Below are positions 33,701-42,700 of a stretch of 64,000 bases of DNA, in pieces. Below the pieces are notes generated by a model. The model made no database searches. It was not told the origin of the DNA and worked only from the letters and a program-made list of their open reading frames with translations. The stretch lies in assembly GCA_022606425.2 (NCBI GenBank), contig JAHDVF020000247.1, positions 372,001 through 436,000 on the forward strand, read 5' to 3'. The first letter of the stretch is position 1. Every line of letters begins with the position of its first letter. The position numbers were made by a program, and so were the translations under genes. Source of the stretch: Lepidostoma basale (lineage: Eukaryota; Arthropoda; Insecta; Trichoptera; Lepidostomatidae).

Positions 33701-36700
33701 GGATGATGCAGACTTGGCTGGATTTGAAGACTTACAGTCAGAGGAGCAATGGAGGAAGCAGAGACACGAGAGAGAAACTTTCCTCCGGCAGCTCATGGTG
33801 AGCTGTATAATGTTATTTTTATTGTTATTAAAATTATTCAGTTATTGTTGTATGTATTTCTAAAGGCATGTCTATAATTTTATTTTGTGTATACTTTCAG
33901 GAAAAGGAAAACACACAAATCTCAAATTCACGTGGAAGCAGTGAGAATTCCAGTGCTCCTGTTTTCAAAAAAACCTTCAAGTCGACATTAATCAAAACCC
34001 AAGTGAAAAAGTTTACCGCTTCCAGTGAAACTGTTTCAATAGCATCCGAGATTTCTTTGGTGCAAAGTGTCAGTGGGGATTCAACAAAAATTTTGATTGA
34101 TGCACCAGACAAAAATAAAAAGAGACCGCTGATTGATGTTCCTGAACCCGCAATGAAAGCTTTTCTTATGCAGGCAAATATATATTTTTCTATATTCGCC
34201 TTTACTTTATATTATGGATTCATATTTGAATAAATATAATAATAAATGTTTATACATCAACAATGGTTAGGTCACAACTAAAACATGTCTGTAAAAAGAA
34301 AATTCAAGTGTTGTGCAAATACAAAGTGCAATTCTATTTGATGAAATATTCGTTCAAATTTAGATCAAGGAGATTCAATTGATATCAAGGAAAAAGAAGG
34401 AATGATTATTAAAACAATCTTCTTCCTCGTATCAATGTTATTCTTATTTTTGTCCTGTCACACCTCCATGGTGTATAGGGCCTCAAGGAACTTTCTTCAC
34501 CCGACTATCGCATGCCTGATGCCTAACATCCCAAGTGAAGCCTGCTGCTTTAACCTCGTCCTGCAGGGCTCTTCTCCAGGTGGCTCTAGGTCTGCCTCGC
34601 TTCCTCTTTCTCCCTATAGGGGTCCAGTCTAGTGCGCCCTGAGCGATGTATGCTGGGTTCCGTCTCAGAGTGTGACTGATCCACTGCCATTGCGACTTGT
34701 TCTCTAATTGGCTTTTCTCCTGCCAAGGTGCAGAGAACGGCATTTGACACTGTTTGGGATCAATAGATCTTGAATATTTAGCGAAAGCACCTATTTATAA
34801 ACACCTGAAGTTTTCCAATAACCTCCGCAGTAGATTTCCAAGTCTCATATCCGTACAGCAGTACGCTTTTAACGCTACTGCTGAATATTTGGAGCTTGAG
34901 TTTTCTCAAAATGATAGTGGAACGCCATACAGGGCGAAGCATAGTGAAAGCTCCTCTTGCCTTGTTGAGTCTGCTGGCTAGATCTTCCTCCGTACCTCCC
35001 GAGCCTGCTATCATACTACCGAGGTAGCAAAAGCTGGTTGTGGTCACAAGGGTAGGTGTATATATCATTGGCTCGTAAGTCTACCAGACGGACTGCGCTT
35101 CTGGATGCTCGAGCCAGGTCCTCTTTGATGCAGATAACCGAGCAGTTTGGGCACCGCTTTATATGCACCATAGATTGCTCTGCTCTGCATGTACATTGCG
35201 TCCCTTCACCACGATGAATTCCCCACCATGCCATGTTAACTTGGATGGAAGGAATCTTGCAATGCGTATATGCAGTCGTTTCAAGGTCTTTAGGTTCTCG
35301 ATAGCAGCTCTTGTCCTGCTAGTAAAGCCTCCATGAGTTTCAACCAGTTGAGGCACCCGTTGTTTCTCTTCCATTAGTCCAGTATAATCACTTTTGGTGC
35401 ACGCTGCCGTGATGCAGCAGAGTTTAGGAAACTATTCATAGATTCTGGAAGCTGGACATCATGATTGAAAAGTGGATAGCTAGTGTCATTTTGGTGTTTT
35501 CACCTTCCCATGCCGCTGGCAATGCTTCTCCTGACTTTTGGAGGGGCAAATTTAAATCATAGTACTTAGCTCAGATGATATTTTATACATTTTAATAAAC
35601 TCAAGACATTAAATATAGTAGATTATCACAGTTGCTTGAATATTTTTTGGATTTTAAGATTATTCAGTGCATGTAACAATAGTAAATCTAACAATGGAGT
35701 ACGGAATCGAGGTAGACTGAGGAAAACATGGCATGACCAAATTAATCTAATTTTAAAGTTTGGTCATGTTAGAAGTCGGAAGAATCGACGTGTGTGTGTG
35801 TGACTCGTATAAATGTGGAGGAAGCTAGAGAGGTGTGTCATGATCCATTCTCCCTGTCTACCCCTACGGGAAAACGGCGTGATTTGTTCTTGTCTAACAA
35901 TAGTGCATTAACATCGGATTTCCAATTTTCTGAAAATTCGTGAATGAAATACTATTTTTCCCCTTTTGTGGATATATTTAACTACTATAACTGTATTCTA
36001 GGTATTATATTTTCATTATCAGAAAAATGATATTAGCCGTTTATATTGTTCTCCTGAAAAATAAGGTATACTACCTTTGAAACATGTGATTTTTTATAAA
36101 AGTGGAAAAACGGTGTTTTCAATATTTATTCCTGTCCATCATATTAATCCATTCAATTTTTTGTTTTCTATGTATCGTTGATTTTATATATTTCATTTAC
36201 AGAACAATGTGCGGGGCTCTTTTCTCTCCCGAGGCCAGGCGGCCTTGAATCGGCTGGCGCTACTGACGAAGAATGGTCCCCAAGTCCCCGACTCAGATGA
36301 GCCCACGAACCTTAGTTCCCTAGCTCCTGGAAAAAAGAAGAATTTTGTATTTGCAACAGTCAGCCCTCCTTGCAATAAGGATTCACTAAACGAAGACTCA
36401 AAGGTAGTGTTTACTACTAATATTGTAACAATAACCTCTATGAATATTCCACATAGCTTCATAGTACAATAATTTGATTATTTCAATAATAAATAAAGGC
36501 TATAAATGGCCAATTCTACAGCTATCACTTATCAATGAATAATTATTAATTTACTGTTGCCAGAACAATAATACACCATAACAAATTAGTACATTCAACT
36601 GCATACTTTCAAAGAGGTTTACTTTAACTTTGTTAATTTCACATTATATTTTGATAATACTTGATAATCTATATGACCATAAATTTATCTGTAACATTCT

Positions 36701-37431
36701 TAAAAATGTATTTTAAATCTCAACTTATTTTAAAATATACATTTGCCTTTTAAAAAATCATTTTCAAGCATGTAATTTTTTTTTTTCAGTGTTTTTTAAG
36801 GTAATCGAATGATTTTACTGAAATCTCTTGTGGAAGTACATTTTAAATAACAATTAAATAAAATTATGTTTTTTTAACTATTTCCATTTTTGTTTTTATT
36901 TCGACAGCGACTGGTTTTGTAACCGCTGCAATCAATTTAAATTCTATTTGATTGAAAATAGAATTCTCTTAAATAACTTTAAAAATGTGATTCTATACAA
37001 AAATAATTATGTAAAATTTACTGAATTTAAATATTGATATTTTACCACCATTGATATGTATGTATTTAAAGGAGTCGGCTAATTACAGTGCCACCAGTCT
37101 GTCGATACCAGGGATCCTAATGAAACTATCCGCTGTCAAAATAAATACAAAAGTGGAAGTAGTTTAAAAAAATTGTTTTTTTCATTCTTTTTTACTTTAT
37201 GGTATCAGTAACCCTAACACTGCTTACTAATCGTCTCATCGTTATATTTCAACTCTGCTATTTTGTTATTTGTTATTATCAAAATCTAATTCAAATTATA
37301 TTCCATTGTTTCAGTTGGCGAAGAGAAAAGCAACATCAGATATTTCAACACCAGTTTTATCAAAGAAAACCAAAGTTGCAGATAGAAAGACAACTAAATC
37401 TCGGAAAAGTCTTATGGATCACCTGGACTGA
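12704..37431 (+). CDS. CLSPN: Claspin, checkpoint mediator (complete, 16 exons)
   Basis: Nuclear adaptor that binds stalled forks and presents Chk1 to ATR. Exons: 12704-13345, 17748-17953, 19284-19909, 20503-20710, 20792-21444, 21536-21723, 22614-22745, 22843-23082, 25542-25980, 27304-27404, 28853-29061, 30269-30381, 33667-33797, 33901-34173, 36203-36403, 37315-37431. All phases fit and give about 1492 residues, close to Drosophila and somewhat longer than human Claspin (about 1339). Hallmarks: MLREKEVSLPYHRPKQ (exon 2), a long acidic region (exon 5), two Chk1-binding motifs (exon 8), the ILDDDKREVQMLQEMLLED and KFRWKNV block (exons 11-12), EEQWRKQRHEREtF, and a C-terminal KKNFVFATVSP block. 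The start has A at -3, G at +4 and an upstream stop. The donor of exon 6 (GTTTGT) is weak and that of exon 14 is GC. Confidence 0.92.
13470..14018 (+). mobile_element. R1 retrotransposon 3' fragment
   Basis: Reads [29 protein letters not shown], then after frameshifts [20 protein letters not shown] and ILSAYPSGETA, ending in a TTAG tail (about 13999-14013). In Claspin intron 1. Confidence 0.75.
14036..14180 (+). mobile_element. R1 3'-terminal fragment, tandem to the previous copy
   Basis: The last ~140 bp of R1 repeated just after the tail of 13470-14018, from GAGGAGTCGGAAAAATCGAC to a new TTAG tail. The high similarity to the upstream copy suggests a local duplication. Confidence 0.65.
14255..14420 (+). 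repeat. Decayed Penelope-type terminal repeat
   Basis: GAGATGGAGACTGCAACAAT and GCTACCAACCGTGAAAATTT match the 4217-5117 repeat and the copy at 59505-59640. The GAAAC...GTC part of the ribozyme-like core is lost. Confidence 0.5.
14545..14850 (-). mobile_element. R2 non-LTR fragment (3' coding end)
   Basis: Reverse complement of the 3' coding end of the element at 24400-25340: RRADHR-type end and VWHVRTRRA are readable on the minus strand, with frameshifts. Confidence 0.6.
15050..15185. repeat. Hairpin family B (copy 2)
   Basis: Same arms as 2971-3121: AACCAGCCGG at left against CCGGTTGGTT at right, with GTAACC/GGTTAC near the centre. Confidence 0.7.
15063..15102 (-). ncRNA. Hammerhead-like segment, family B, best-kept CUGAUGA
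   Basis: Minus strand: AACC, intact CTGATGA (complement of 15092-15098), stem II CTCC/GGAG with loop GGTG, GAGA in place of GAAA, CCGGCT, then GGTT pairing with AACC. The partner arm (15122-15161, plus) keeps GAAAC-CGGTT but has TTAATGA. The two arms have lost different core bases. Confidence 0.4.
15778..15955. repeat. Hairpin family D, complete small copy
   Basis: ATTAATACAAATGAAAACG at left mirrors CGTATTAATGA at right. Central palindrome AAGGCATTATCAAAC/TTGATAATGTCTT (15852-15881). The plus arm retains GGCGAAACAAGT. Confidence 0.75.
16557..17439 (+). mobile_element. mariner element with intact TIRs and dead transposase
   Basis: TIRs of about 30 bp (CGAGGTGTGGCAATTCAATT at left, complement at right), TA on both sides (16555-16556, 17440-17441). 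Plus-strand transposase pieces in shifting frames: KPAEILRKLRQVYGDECL, FFDIHGIIHHEYVPGGQTVT, QHDNAPAH (second catalytic Asp region) and YSPNLAPCDFFFFP (third Asp region). Stops and frameshifts make it inactive. At 883 bp it lacks part of the N-terminal half. Confidence 0.85.
18182..18378 (+). mobile_element. R1 3' fragment, old
   Basis: Degenerate plus copy from GGCATGACCAAATTAATCAA to a TTAG-like tail (18362-18378). Confidence 0.6.
18398..18636. mobile_element. piggyBac-like MITE, TTAA-flanked (second family)
   Basis: TTAA at 18394-18397 and 18637-18640 enclose ends CCGTTTGAGTGCC and GGCACTCTAACGG. The body is AT-rich without ORF. Confidence 0.65.
18692..18818. mobile_element. piggyBac-like MITE, TTAA-flanked (copy 2 of first family)
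   Basis: TTAA at 18688-18691 and 18819-18822. Ends CATGTTGACTGCGGAGCA and TGCTCCGCAGTCAACATG are perfect inverted repeats over 18 bp. At 127 bp, it is shorter than the related copy at 2137-2376. Confidence 0.8.
18835..19160 (-). mobile_element. R3 non-LTR fragment (3' coding end)
   Basis: The minus-strand frame reads HLGHMKYDLLHLIIKGKIEG, GRPQMSWLENIKEWTG and LAQDREAYARVIADVGGT, a typical retrotransposon C-terminus. In Claspin intron 2. Related fragments at 19935-20340 and 59218-59290. Confidence 0.7.
19935..20340 (-). mobile_element. R3 non-LTR fragment
   Basis: Minus strand with stops: MGHVIRGEKYHLLRLILMGK, then an AQDREAFAAVIANAGGT ending. It occupies Claspin intron 3 just after the exon ending at 19909, and the open exon frame runs into it, producing a false long ORF. 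Confidence 0.65.
21815..22375. mobile_element. TIR element with perfect 29-bp ends and GC-rich internal array
   Basis: GGGTGCCTGTCCACCGGAGC continues identically for 29 bp in inverted form at the right end (to 22375). Inside, 22140-22240 holds clustered CCGCTCYGCTTC-type repeats resembling the TIR's own GGAGCGGAG motif. No ORF that looks coding. No matching target duplication found, so the superfamily is open. In Claspin intron 6. Confidence 0.75.
22843..23082 (+). CDS. CLSPN: Claspin exon with two Chk1-binding motifs
   Basis: This 80-codon exon contains ELENLCSGKF and, about 45 residues later, ELLGLCTGKF. Both fit the ExxxLC(S/T)GxF phospho-motif whose Ser/Thr, once phosphorylated, docks Chk1. 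The exon is in phase 0 at both ends, so skipping it would remove both sites without a frameshift. Vertebrate Claspin has three motifs; I found only two. Confidence 0.85.
23242..23666. mobile_element. MITE with AGGGTACGG ends (copy 1)
   Basis: AGGGTACGGTCACACCGGAG at left and its near complement (CTCCGGTGTGGCCATACCCT) at right, about 33 bp of TIR. A shorter relative is at 33242-33396. No ORF. Confidence 0.7.
24072..24330 (-). mobile_element. R1 3' fragment
   Basis: Tail TTAACTAACTAACTAACC at 24070-24088, then degenerate R1 coding end on the minus strand. Confidence 0.65.
24400..25340 (+). pseudogene. R2 RTE-like reverse transcriptase, C-terminal part
   Basis: Two frames joined by a shift near 24840. 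The first reads GVHQGSALSPFLFNMVMDYL, the catalytic box CILYADDIVLIAD, and a thumb segment with VSQFKYLGSVLTMDANV. The second reads RSAMLYGAECWTNKKVHESR, LRWYGHVMRRDSEHIVQKAL, GRPMATWWANMEKELQRENL and RTRRADPR. This is the palm/thumb and C-terminus of a non-LTR reverse transcriptase. The N-terminal endonuclease and fingers are missing. In the Claspin intron before exon 9. The fragment at 14545-14850 is of the same family. Confidence 0.8.
26163..26685 (+). mobile_element. R1 3' fragment
   Basis: From AAGATGGCAGTGCACAATGG to a TTAG tail (26668-26685), with several frame breaks. In a Claspin intron. Confidence 0.7.
26700..26833 (+). repeat. R9 (CR1/L2-like) retrotransposon 3' UTR, old copy
   Basis: CACATTTAGATTTTTA and GTTAGCATATT match the 3' tails at 43375-43535 (plus) and 29595-29690 (minus). 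Confidence 0.5.
27008..27155 (+). repeat. Minisatellite, about five units of 30-36 bp
   Basis: Units contain GCTACCATGAAGAGCTACTT with T-tracts of variable length. Copies drift (ATGATTAGC, ATGAAAAGATAC). Confidence 0.7.
27474..27742 (-). mobile_element. R1 3' fragment, very degenerate
   Basis: CTAACTAGCC tail remnant, then GGATGGACTGCCACACTGTT and weak R1 similarity to about 27742. Confidence 0.5.
27890..28305 (-). mobile_element. R4 non-LTR fragment (3' coding end)
   Basis: Minus strand: MTYGLETMSLSIKTVHKLKC, LRISLSDRITNTEIRRRTKV, then after a shift RWTPKVLKWRPWENKRGVGW and EKWRQMEEAYIQQW. RTE-type C-terminus. Same general family as the units in 46930-49065. Confidence 0.7.
28635..28800 (+). 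mobile_element. tRNA-derived SINE-like element (different family)
   Basis: A box TGGTCTAGGG (28646-28655) and B box GGTTCAAGCC (28690-28699) at the expected spacing, followed by an unrelated body and a short A run near 28795. It does not fold as a complete tRNA. Confidence 0.5.
29128..29592 (+). mobile_element. R1 3' fragment
   Basis: Long readable frame: [60 protein letters not shown]. Ends in a TTAG-like tail at 29572-29592. One of the better-preserved R1 copies. Confidence 0.75.
29595..29870 (-). mobile_element. R9 CR1/L2-like retrotransposon 3' end with coding tail
   Basis: The minus strand reads FGDRAFAVTCPSVWNNLLSH then LRCINDPTDFRSKLKIHIF, the C-terminal peptide typical of CR1/L2/Rex-type reverse transcriptases, followed by a 3' UTR shared with 26700-26833 and 43375-43535. 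Confidence 0.65.
30690..31324. mobile_element. pogo/Tigger-like MITE, TA-flanked
   Basis: Ends CAGTGAAACCTGGATAATTG and its complement-like right end (CCAATTAACCAGGTTCTACTG), with TA at 30688-30689 and 31325-31326. The interior repeats variants of the TIR (for example GGACCAGG, ATTAAACAGG). No transposase. In the Claspin intron after exon 12. Confidence 0.75.
31356..31985 (-). mobile_element. R1 fragment, longest nearly open copy
   Basis: The minus-strand frame 31394-31867 is open for 157 codons: AVHNGVLLPTLMYGSEAWNW through [14 protein letters not shown] to WQSILSA. Upstream, KTPGRVERDIERRVGAGNKV and VVIANKNLSKK extend it with one frameshift. Tail TAACTAACTAACC at about 31357-31370. Confidence 0.8.
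32100..32180 (+). repeat. Hairpin-type repeat with GAAACATGTC segment
   Basis: CTCAGTTGTGAC (32105-32116) can pair with GTTACAACTG, followed by AAACATGTC. A sister copy at 34262-34345 keeps GGTCACAACTAAAACATGTC. It resembles the 3' part of the ribozyme-like hairpins but no CUGANGA core is clear. Confidence 0.4.
32682..33188. mobile_element. TIR element with perfect 9-bp target duplication
   Basis: AGTTTGCAC at 32673-32681 is repeated at 33189-33197. The ends CAAGGTATATAGAATAATAT and its near-complement form TIRs of about 31 bp. A 9-bp duplication is the Mutator-like signature. No ORF resembles a transposase. Confidence 0.8.
33242..33396. mobile_element. MITE with AGGGTACGG ends (copy 2)
   Basis: AGGGTACGGCCACACCGAAG at left, complement at right (CTGGTGTGGCCGTACCCT). 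About 35-bp TIRs and a short middle. Relative of 23242-23666. Confidence 0.75.
33464..33625 (-). mobile_element. R1 3' fragment
   Basis: TAACTAACC tail then the R1 coding end (GGAGGGGTAGGCAG, CTCGGGCTTCCTCTACATTC). It ends just before Claspin exon 13. Confidence 0.6.
33901..34173 (+). CDS. CLSPN: Claspin exon 14 with probable GC donor
   Basis: Begins after TTTCAG at 33900 and reads EKENTQISNS to PAMKAFLMQ. The following bases are GCAAAT, matching a GC-AG donor (CAG|GCAAAT). The next exon at 36203 (NNVRGSFLSRGQAALNRL) needs phase 0, which this donor gives. No GT near here gives the right phase before an in-frame stop. Confidence 0.7.
34445..35085 (-). mobile_element. R5 non-LTR reverse transcriptase C-terminus
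   Basis: Minus strand, in order: TTTSFCYLGSMIAGSGGTEE, LASRLNKARGAFTMLRPVWR, SSVKSVLLYGYETWKSTAEV, then SQWQWISHTLRRNPAYIAQG, GRKRKRGRPRATWRRALQDE. A coherent thumb and C-terminal region with one break near 34760. Confidence 0.75.
35085..35560 (-). mobile_element. Second non-LTR fragment adjoining R5
   Basis: The minus strand reads GFTSRTRAAIENLKTLKRLH, then in another frame WWGIHRGEGTQCTCRAEQSM followed by VHIKRCPNCS, a zinc-knuckle-like end found in Jockey-type polyproteins. Boundaries are unclear. Confidence 0.45.
35690..35882 (+). mobile_element. R1 3' fragment
   Basis: GGAGTACGGAATCGAGGTAG to CGGCGTGAT, without a clear tetranucleotide tail. In a Claspin intron. Confidence 0.6.
36040..36120 (+). 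repeat. Half copy of hairpin family C
   Basis: TTCTCCTGAAAAATAAGG, TACTACCTTTGAAACATGTG, then GTGGAAAAACGGTGTTTTC, matching one arm of 2701-2870. The CUGANGA core has decayed; GAAACATG is kept. Confidence 0.5.
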
Positions 37432-37737
37432 TTTTGACATTAAAATACACAAGATTGAAGATGAGAATTGAAAATGTCTAACAGTAATAACTTTTAAAAA
37501 AATATTGTATTTTCACAACACTTTATTGCACTTTTCACATGCTTGTTTTGGGCCACAGCTACCATTTCTCTGTGTAGACATTTTACACTGAGGGAGGGCA
37601 TCAACAGACCGATACATGTTTGTGAAAAGAGCAAGAAAAGATTATTTGAAAATATGATGCTTTTCAAAAGTTATTCAATTAAATGTATAATGTTTCGTGT
37701 AAATATCTATGAAATTACAATGGTCTGGAAAACCTTA

Positions 37738-37743
37738 AATAAA
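37738..37743 (+). terminator. Candidate Claspin polyadenylation signal
   Basis: AATAAA about 310 nt after the Claspin stop codon at 37429-37431, shortly before a (GT)n tract. Confidence 0.5.
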
Positions 37744-37832
37744 TATTTTTATCTAAAACCTAAATCTCTACTTTTATTTTTACCCTATTCTCATTGCATC
37801 TTTCTAAATAATAGACAGAACATTCTTTATTG

Positions 37833-37834
<2 letters not shown>

Positions 37835-37890
<56 letters not shown>
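37835..37890 (+). repeat. (GT)n microsatellite
   Basis: About 28 uninterrupted GT units downstream of Claspin. It creates false valine/cysteine ORFs. Confidence 0.95.
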
Positions 37891-37894
<4 letters not shown>

Positions 37895-39400
37895 CGACTT
37901 ATTTTCACAAATATAATTACTGTGGTTACTAAATTCATTTGTGGAAAAAGTACAACTCTTTACAAAAATTATATGTATAAGGAGAAAGTAATAAAAAATA
38001 TGATTAGTTCATTGCTCAAAATTAGCGTATTTTTAATAAATTTGTGAATACTAAATCTTAATTAAAGTATTTAAATCATAGCCTTTCAAAAACAACACAA
38101 ATATTAAACACATATTATTCAATTTAAAAATTTTAGTCAACCAGTTATTGCTTCTTTATTTTTTTTTTAATGAATATTAAATTCTGAGACTTGTGGGTTT
38201 TGGTTTAGTCACGTAAGTTATCAAAAGCATTTCAAGGATTTAAATAGCCATCACTATTATTTGAACATAAGATAGAGTACTTAGAATATATTGATTATAC
38301 ACATCATAAAGATATAATTGAGTATACACTTGTCGCTAAGAACGTAGTTCGCCGTGTATAACGTAAGGTTGATTATCAAAAACCATTATTAAATGCTGTA
38401 CACATAGTTTTATGTATAAACAAAAAAGATACAGTTTTTTTTATATTACCCGCCAATATTTTGCCACAAACCGATCCAGTTAAAATACAGATGGCTGTGG
38501 CCAAGGGTGTAAACGCGACGCCAAACTCGACGTCAAAATATATTTTTGTTTTTTACAATGTAAAAAATGCCAACAGTAAATGAACGCTATTGTTATAAAT
38601 AAACATCGGCAACAATAATAACGATCCACGATTTATTGTATAACAAAACATACTGAATTTTTCTAATAATTTTTCCCTTCTATGAATATGCTCAAAATAC
38701 TTTTTAATATTCATTATCAATTTTAAAAAGTTTTAAGTTGTTATCAATACATTATTTAGTGACAAAATCAGTGATATCTAATATTTACAATTTTAGTTAC
38801 ATGGATTGGAAAAGAAGGAGAATGAACGTAAGTAAGAAACATTGTAAATTACATTGATTTCATATACTTGTTTAATGTACTATAGTGTTTCTTGCTTACG
38901 TATAAATAACACCTATAAGGACATTTATTTCATTATATACAAAATTTCACGCTTATTAAATATCATAACAATGCCAGAAGAGTGCGGAGTGTTCATTAAA
39001 TGTTTTATCTTTTACACATTTCTAAAAAAAAATGTCACGGTGTCAGAATTCAATCAAAATACTCCGTCAACACTTCATTGATAATTAGGATTATCATAAA
39101 ACTCTTTCCAAAATTATTTTACTGCATTTCATTTCTTATGACTTTTCTTTTATTCCTATTACGCTAGCCGGTTTACTCTTTTTGTTCTGCATACGTGAGA
39201 ATTATACATTTCCTATAAAACATAATATTATGTATTTTAATATATTACAAAAGTATTGCTCGCACAGCTGATTATGTTACTAAAACTACTCCCCTGGAAT
39301 ATTTAACCATCCGCAGAAAATATTTATATATTGTACAAAACTAACAACTAAGTAAATAATAAAAGGGAATCCTTTCGCTGTGTAACTGACGGCGAGAAAA
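37895..39400. other. Claspin-ENOPH1 intergenic stretch, nothing recognised
   Basis: AT-rich, with short ORFs that look random and no clear repeat family. Confidence 0.5.
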
Positions 39401-39662
39401 TAAATAGCCCTTTTTAGAAATGCGCTAAACTTTCTCCCCAACTGAAAGGAGTCTGAACGCGCCGCAGCTATTCATCTCTCGAGGTGGCAGTGTCTCGATC
39501 AGACAGGCCAGACGAGGCGGACTTACCGGCTGGCGGTTTTGCGCATCTTATTTAAGATAACGCGATTTCATCTAGTCAAATTGATCGATAAGTTTGTGAT
39601 TTTTAGCGACTTAATTCGTCGTAAGTATTCTTACGAGCTTAGCGCGCGATCTAAGTGTTATA
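39400..39662 (+). promoter_or_regulatory. ENOPH1 promoter and 5' UTR region
   Basis: A local rise in GC and CpG (GAACGCGCCGCAGC, AGCGCGCGATC) just before the start codon. ATCGATAA at 39582-39589 resembles the insect DRE core. The transcription start is not identifiable. Confidence 0.45.
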
Positions 39663-39761
39663 ATGGAGAAAAGTGCAAAGGAATTCGACGAAAAAGTACT
39701 AAAGTCCAGCGTAGTAATTGTTGATGTCGAAGGGACCACCACGTCCATAAGCTTTGTTAAG
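39663..39761 (+). CDS. ENOPH1: ENOPH1 exon 1 (catalytic DxEGT motif)
   Basis: Thirty-three codons ending FVK followed by GTAGGT. Contains SVVIVDVEGTTTSISFVK, with the HAD nucleophile Asp. The N-terminal leader is a few residues longer than in the human protein. Confidence 0.9.
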
Positions 39762-42700
39762 GTAGGTCTACCATTGCATTTTGCCGGCCGGCATTTAATA
39801 AATCGGATTATCTATGTATTTACGCATTATAAATTGTTTTTCTGACCCCCCACGCGTGGATTGTGCGTTTTCTGAACCATATTTGTGCTCCATTACAAAA
39901 TTGCCGATGTAAAGTTCGAAATTGCAAATGGTTCGCGTTTTCGCAACATGGAGGGCGATTTCAAGATGGGGTCTCTGGCACCGGCCATTTTCGTAAATTC
40001 GTGTCACAGAATAATTTAATTGTCCTTGACATCGACATTTAATCGAGATAAAGTGTATGAAATGTGGTTTTATCGGCTATTTCCCGCACGCATTTGTATA
40101 ACTATCAGCTGATTTGCGTCACTTTTCGCACATTGCTATTTTTTGGGATGCTGAAATCTGAAATCCTGAAACTCGACACGAGATTTTATTCCGTCGTATA
40201 ATATTCATTAAGTATTTTTTTTAATGTAGCACGCATCGAAGTCTACATTAGTTTAATGAATGATCGAATATATCGCGAAAGATAATTTTGGGACATTTGC
40301 TCTCGTCGGTCTTTTCAGGAATTTCCTCCGGACGTTATTCGGCCCTGAGAAGTGATCGGCCTCACTGGGTTATTGCCTCCTTGCATGAAAACAAAATGTC
40401 GGACAATCTTCTCTTTTGTTGCAGCTTGTGCATTGGTTTTTGTTGCTCCTCTTTAGAGCGTTTCCCCAGCCTCTTCACGCCATCTCTGTTTCTAATACCA
40501 TTTAACTTTTATGAATGTTTGAATAAGTTCTAGCCCTACTTTACGAACATAAGTAACGTGACAATTATTCATACTGGTGTTGTCTATAAAACATATGGTA
40601 TTATTTAATATTTAATTTTACCTACTTCTGTTTATTGAAATAATGTTGGTAATAAAAACATATGAATTAGTTCTGTATTAAAATAAAGCAAATATCATCT
40701 TTGATTAAGAATTATAGTTCAAAATTCAAAACGTCTTTCACAATTTGAATAATTATGATTGCGGTTCATTCTTTTCTGCCTACCCCTTCGGAGAGACGGC
40801 GTGATGGTTAGTTAGTTATGATTGTGAAATATTTAATTCTGGTATATAATATAGTCCACTACCCTAGACGATCAGAGCAAGTATGTATTCGTTTTTCCAA
40901 TTTATTTTCGGTTCTTTAATGCAGTTCACGTTGGCTCGTGTCGTGTTATAATTCCTTTTGATCTGCGAAAGGAATCGGTCCTCCGCTTTCCCTCGTTATT
41001 CTGTTAACGGCAAACCTGTTCTCCACAGCTGTTCCCTGAGTAAACGAGTAATATTCGCCTGTAATTTTGCAATTCTGGCCACTCGGGGTACATTATCCAG
41101 CGCCAAACTTTGCAGGTGCAAGCAATTATATGCGCTGAATTATAATAACTCCACGAAGTATCAGGCAGTAACAGAAAAATAAAGTTCTCCGACTGTGTAA
41201 GCAGATACCCGGATAGTATCGGTACGTTAATCGCAAGACCACAAAAAATACTTAATAATCACAGGTATTGCAGATAATTGTGAATAGATGTACTCCAATT
41301 TCAAAAATTTGTAAACCTATCAAAATAAAATTTGTAACTCTTTTTTTTATGAATCAAAACACTGCTTTTTCCACTTATTTGGGTTTAAATTATATATCGA
41401 CATAAGTATATCGAGTGAAATTGTATTGAATCTTCTTCTCCGGTCTCAATCTAATGATTGGTCTGCAGCAAGGCGACGCATCTCCTCTACCATTCCACTC
41501 GGTCCTCGGCAACTCTCTTCAACTCCGCATAAGAGGTGCAGCCCATATCTCGGCAAATCTGGTCTAGGTACTCTTGGCGAGGTCGTCCTCTGCCAATCGA
41601 TCCCTCGACCATTCCCTCCAACACATTATGCAGGAAACATTGGTGTCGCAACACACGACCAATCCATCTTGCGCGCCTCTCCGCTATGGTGTTCAACACG
41701 TGCCTACTCTCTTCAACTCTGCTAAGAACTTCTTCTTTGTAATGTGGTCCCTCCATGAAACATGAGCAACTCATCAGTAGGTCCACATCTCAAATGCGTC
41801 CAGTCTTTTGCGCTCTCTTTCGCCCCTAATTGAATATATTAAAAGTATTCTTCTTCGGCGTTACAACCCTTAGTGGTTCTTAGCCTCCTCCAAGAAACGT
41901 CTCCATCCCGTCCTGTCTCTGGCCGCCACCTCCCAGTCTTGCTGCTCCAGGACCCGACAGTCTGCCACGGCTCCATCCAACCATCGCAGTCTCGGCCTTC
42001 GCCCCACTGGATTGTCAAACAATACTCTTTTAAGGAGCTCCAGATCCCCCATGCGGTGCAAATGCCCTCGTCAACGCAGTCTGTAAATCATTTTAAACCC
42101 ACGCTGACGTCCTGGTATAGATCGTAGAGCTCTGTGTTGTATCTCCTCCACATCTGACCATCCTTAACGGGTCCGAGGATTCTGCGGAGGATTTTCCTTT
42201 CGAAGCAGTTCATCTTTACTTCATCACGTTTAGTGAGTGTCCAAATCTCCGAAGCATATGTTAGAACTGGTCTAATCAGCGTGTTATATATGAATTATTA
42301 TAACCAAATATTATGTATGTAGGCTATAAAACTAAACAATAATTCAAATATTAGAACACGTGTTAAAAATTTCAAATAGCTTGTTTATAGTCTATGAATT
42401 ACTACTAAAAAAATTCAATGTAAAATAAATACGAACAATGCTATATTATTATAATTATATATTTTTTCTCTACATAATTAATTTTGCGATTTAATTTGAA
42501 TATATGTTTTAATAAATCATTTTAAATATTTGTACTCCCGCCGACCACGTGGAGTCTGCTACGCACCTTCATGGAAGGGAGGTATAGGGGTTTACGAACA
42601 GCTGGTGTGGCGGAGATTACCGAAGTTGGGGTAACGACGACCCGAACACGCGACAGGGGGACAGAACATTTTTCATTAGCTTTGTAGATTAAAATGATTC

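Noticed and set aside
37543..37932. 129-codon ORF containing a long Val/Cys run, and a similar one at 37835-38047
   Set aside because: The run is translation of the (GT)n microsatellite downstream of the Claspin stop.
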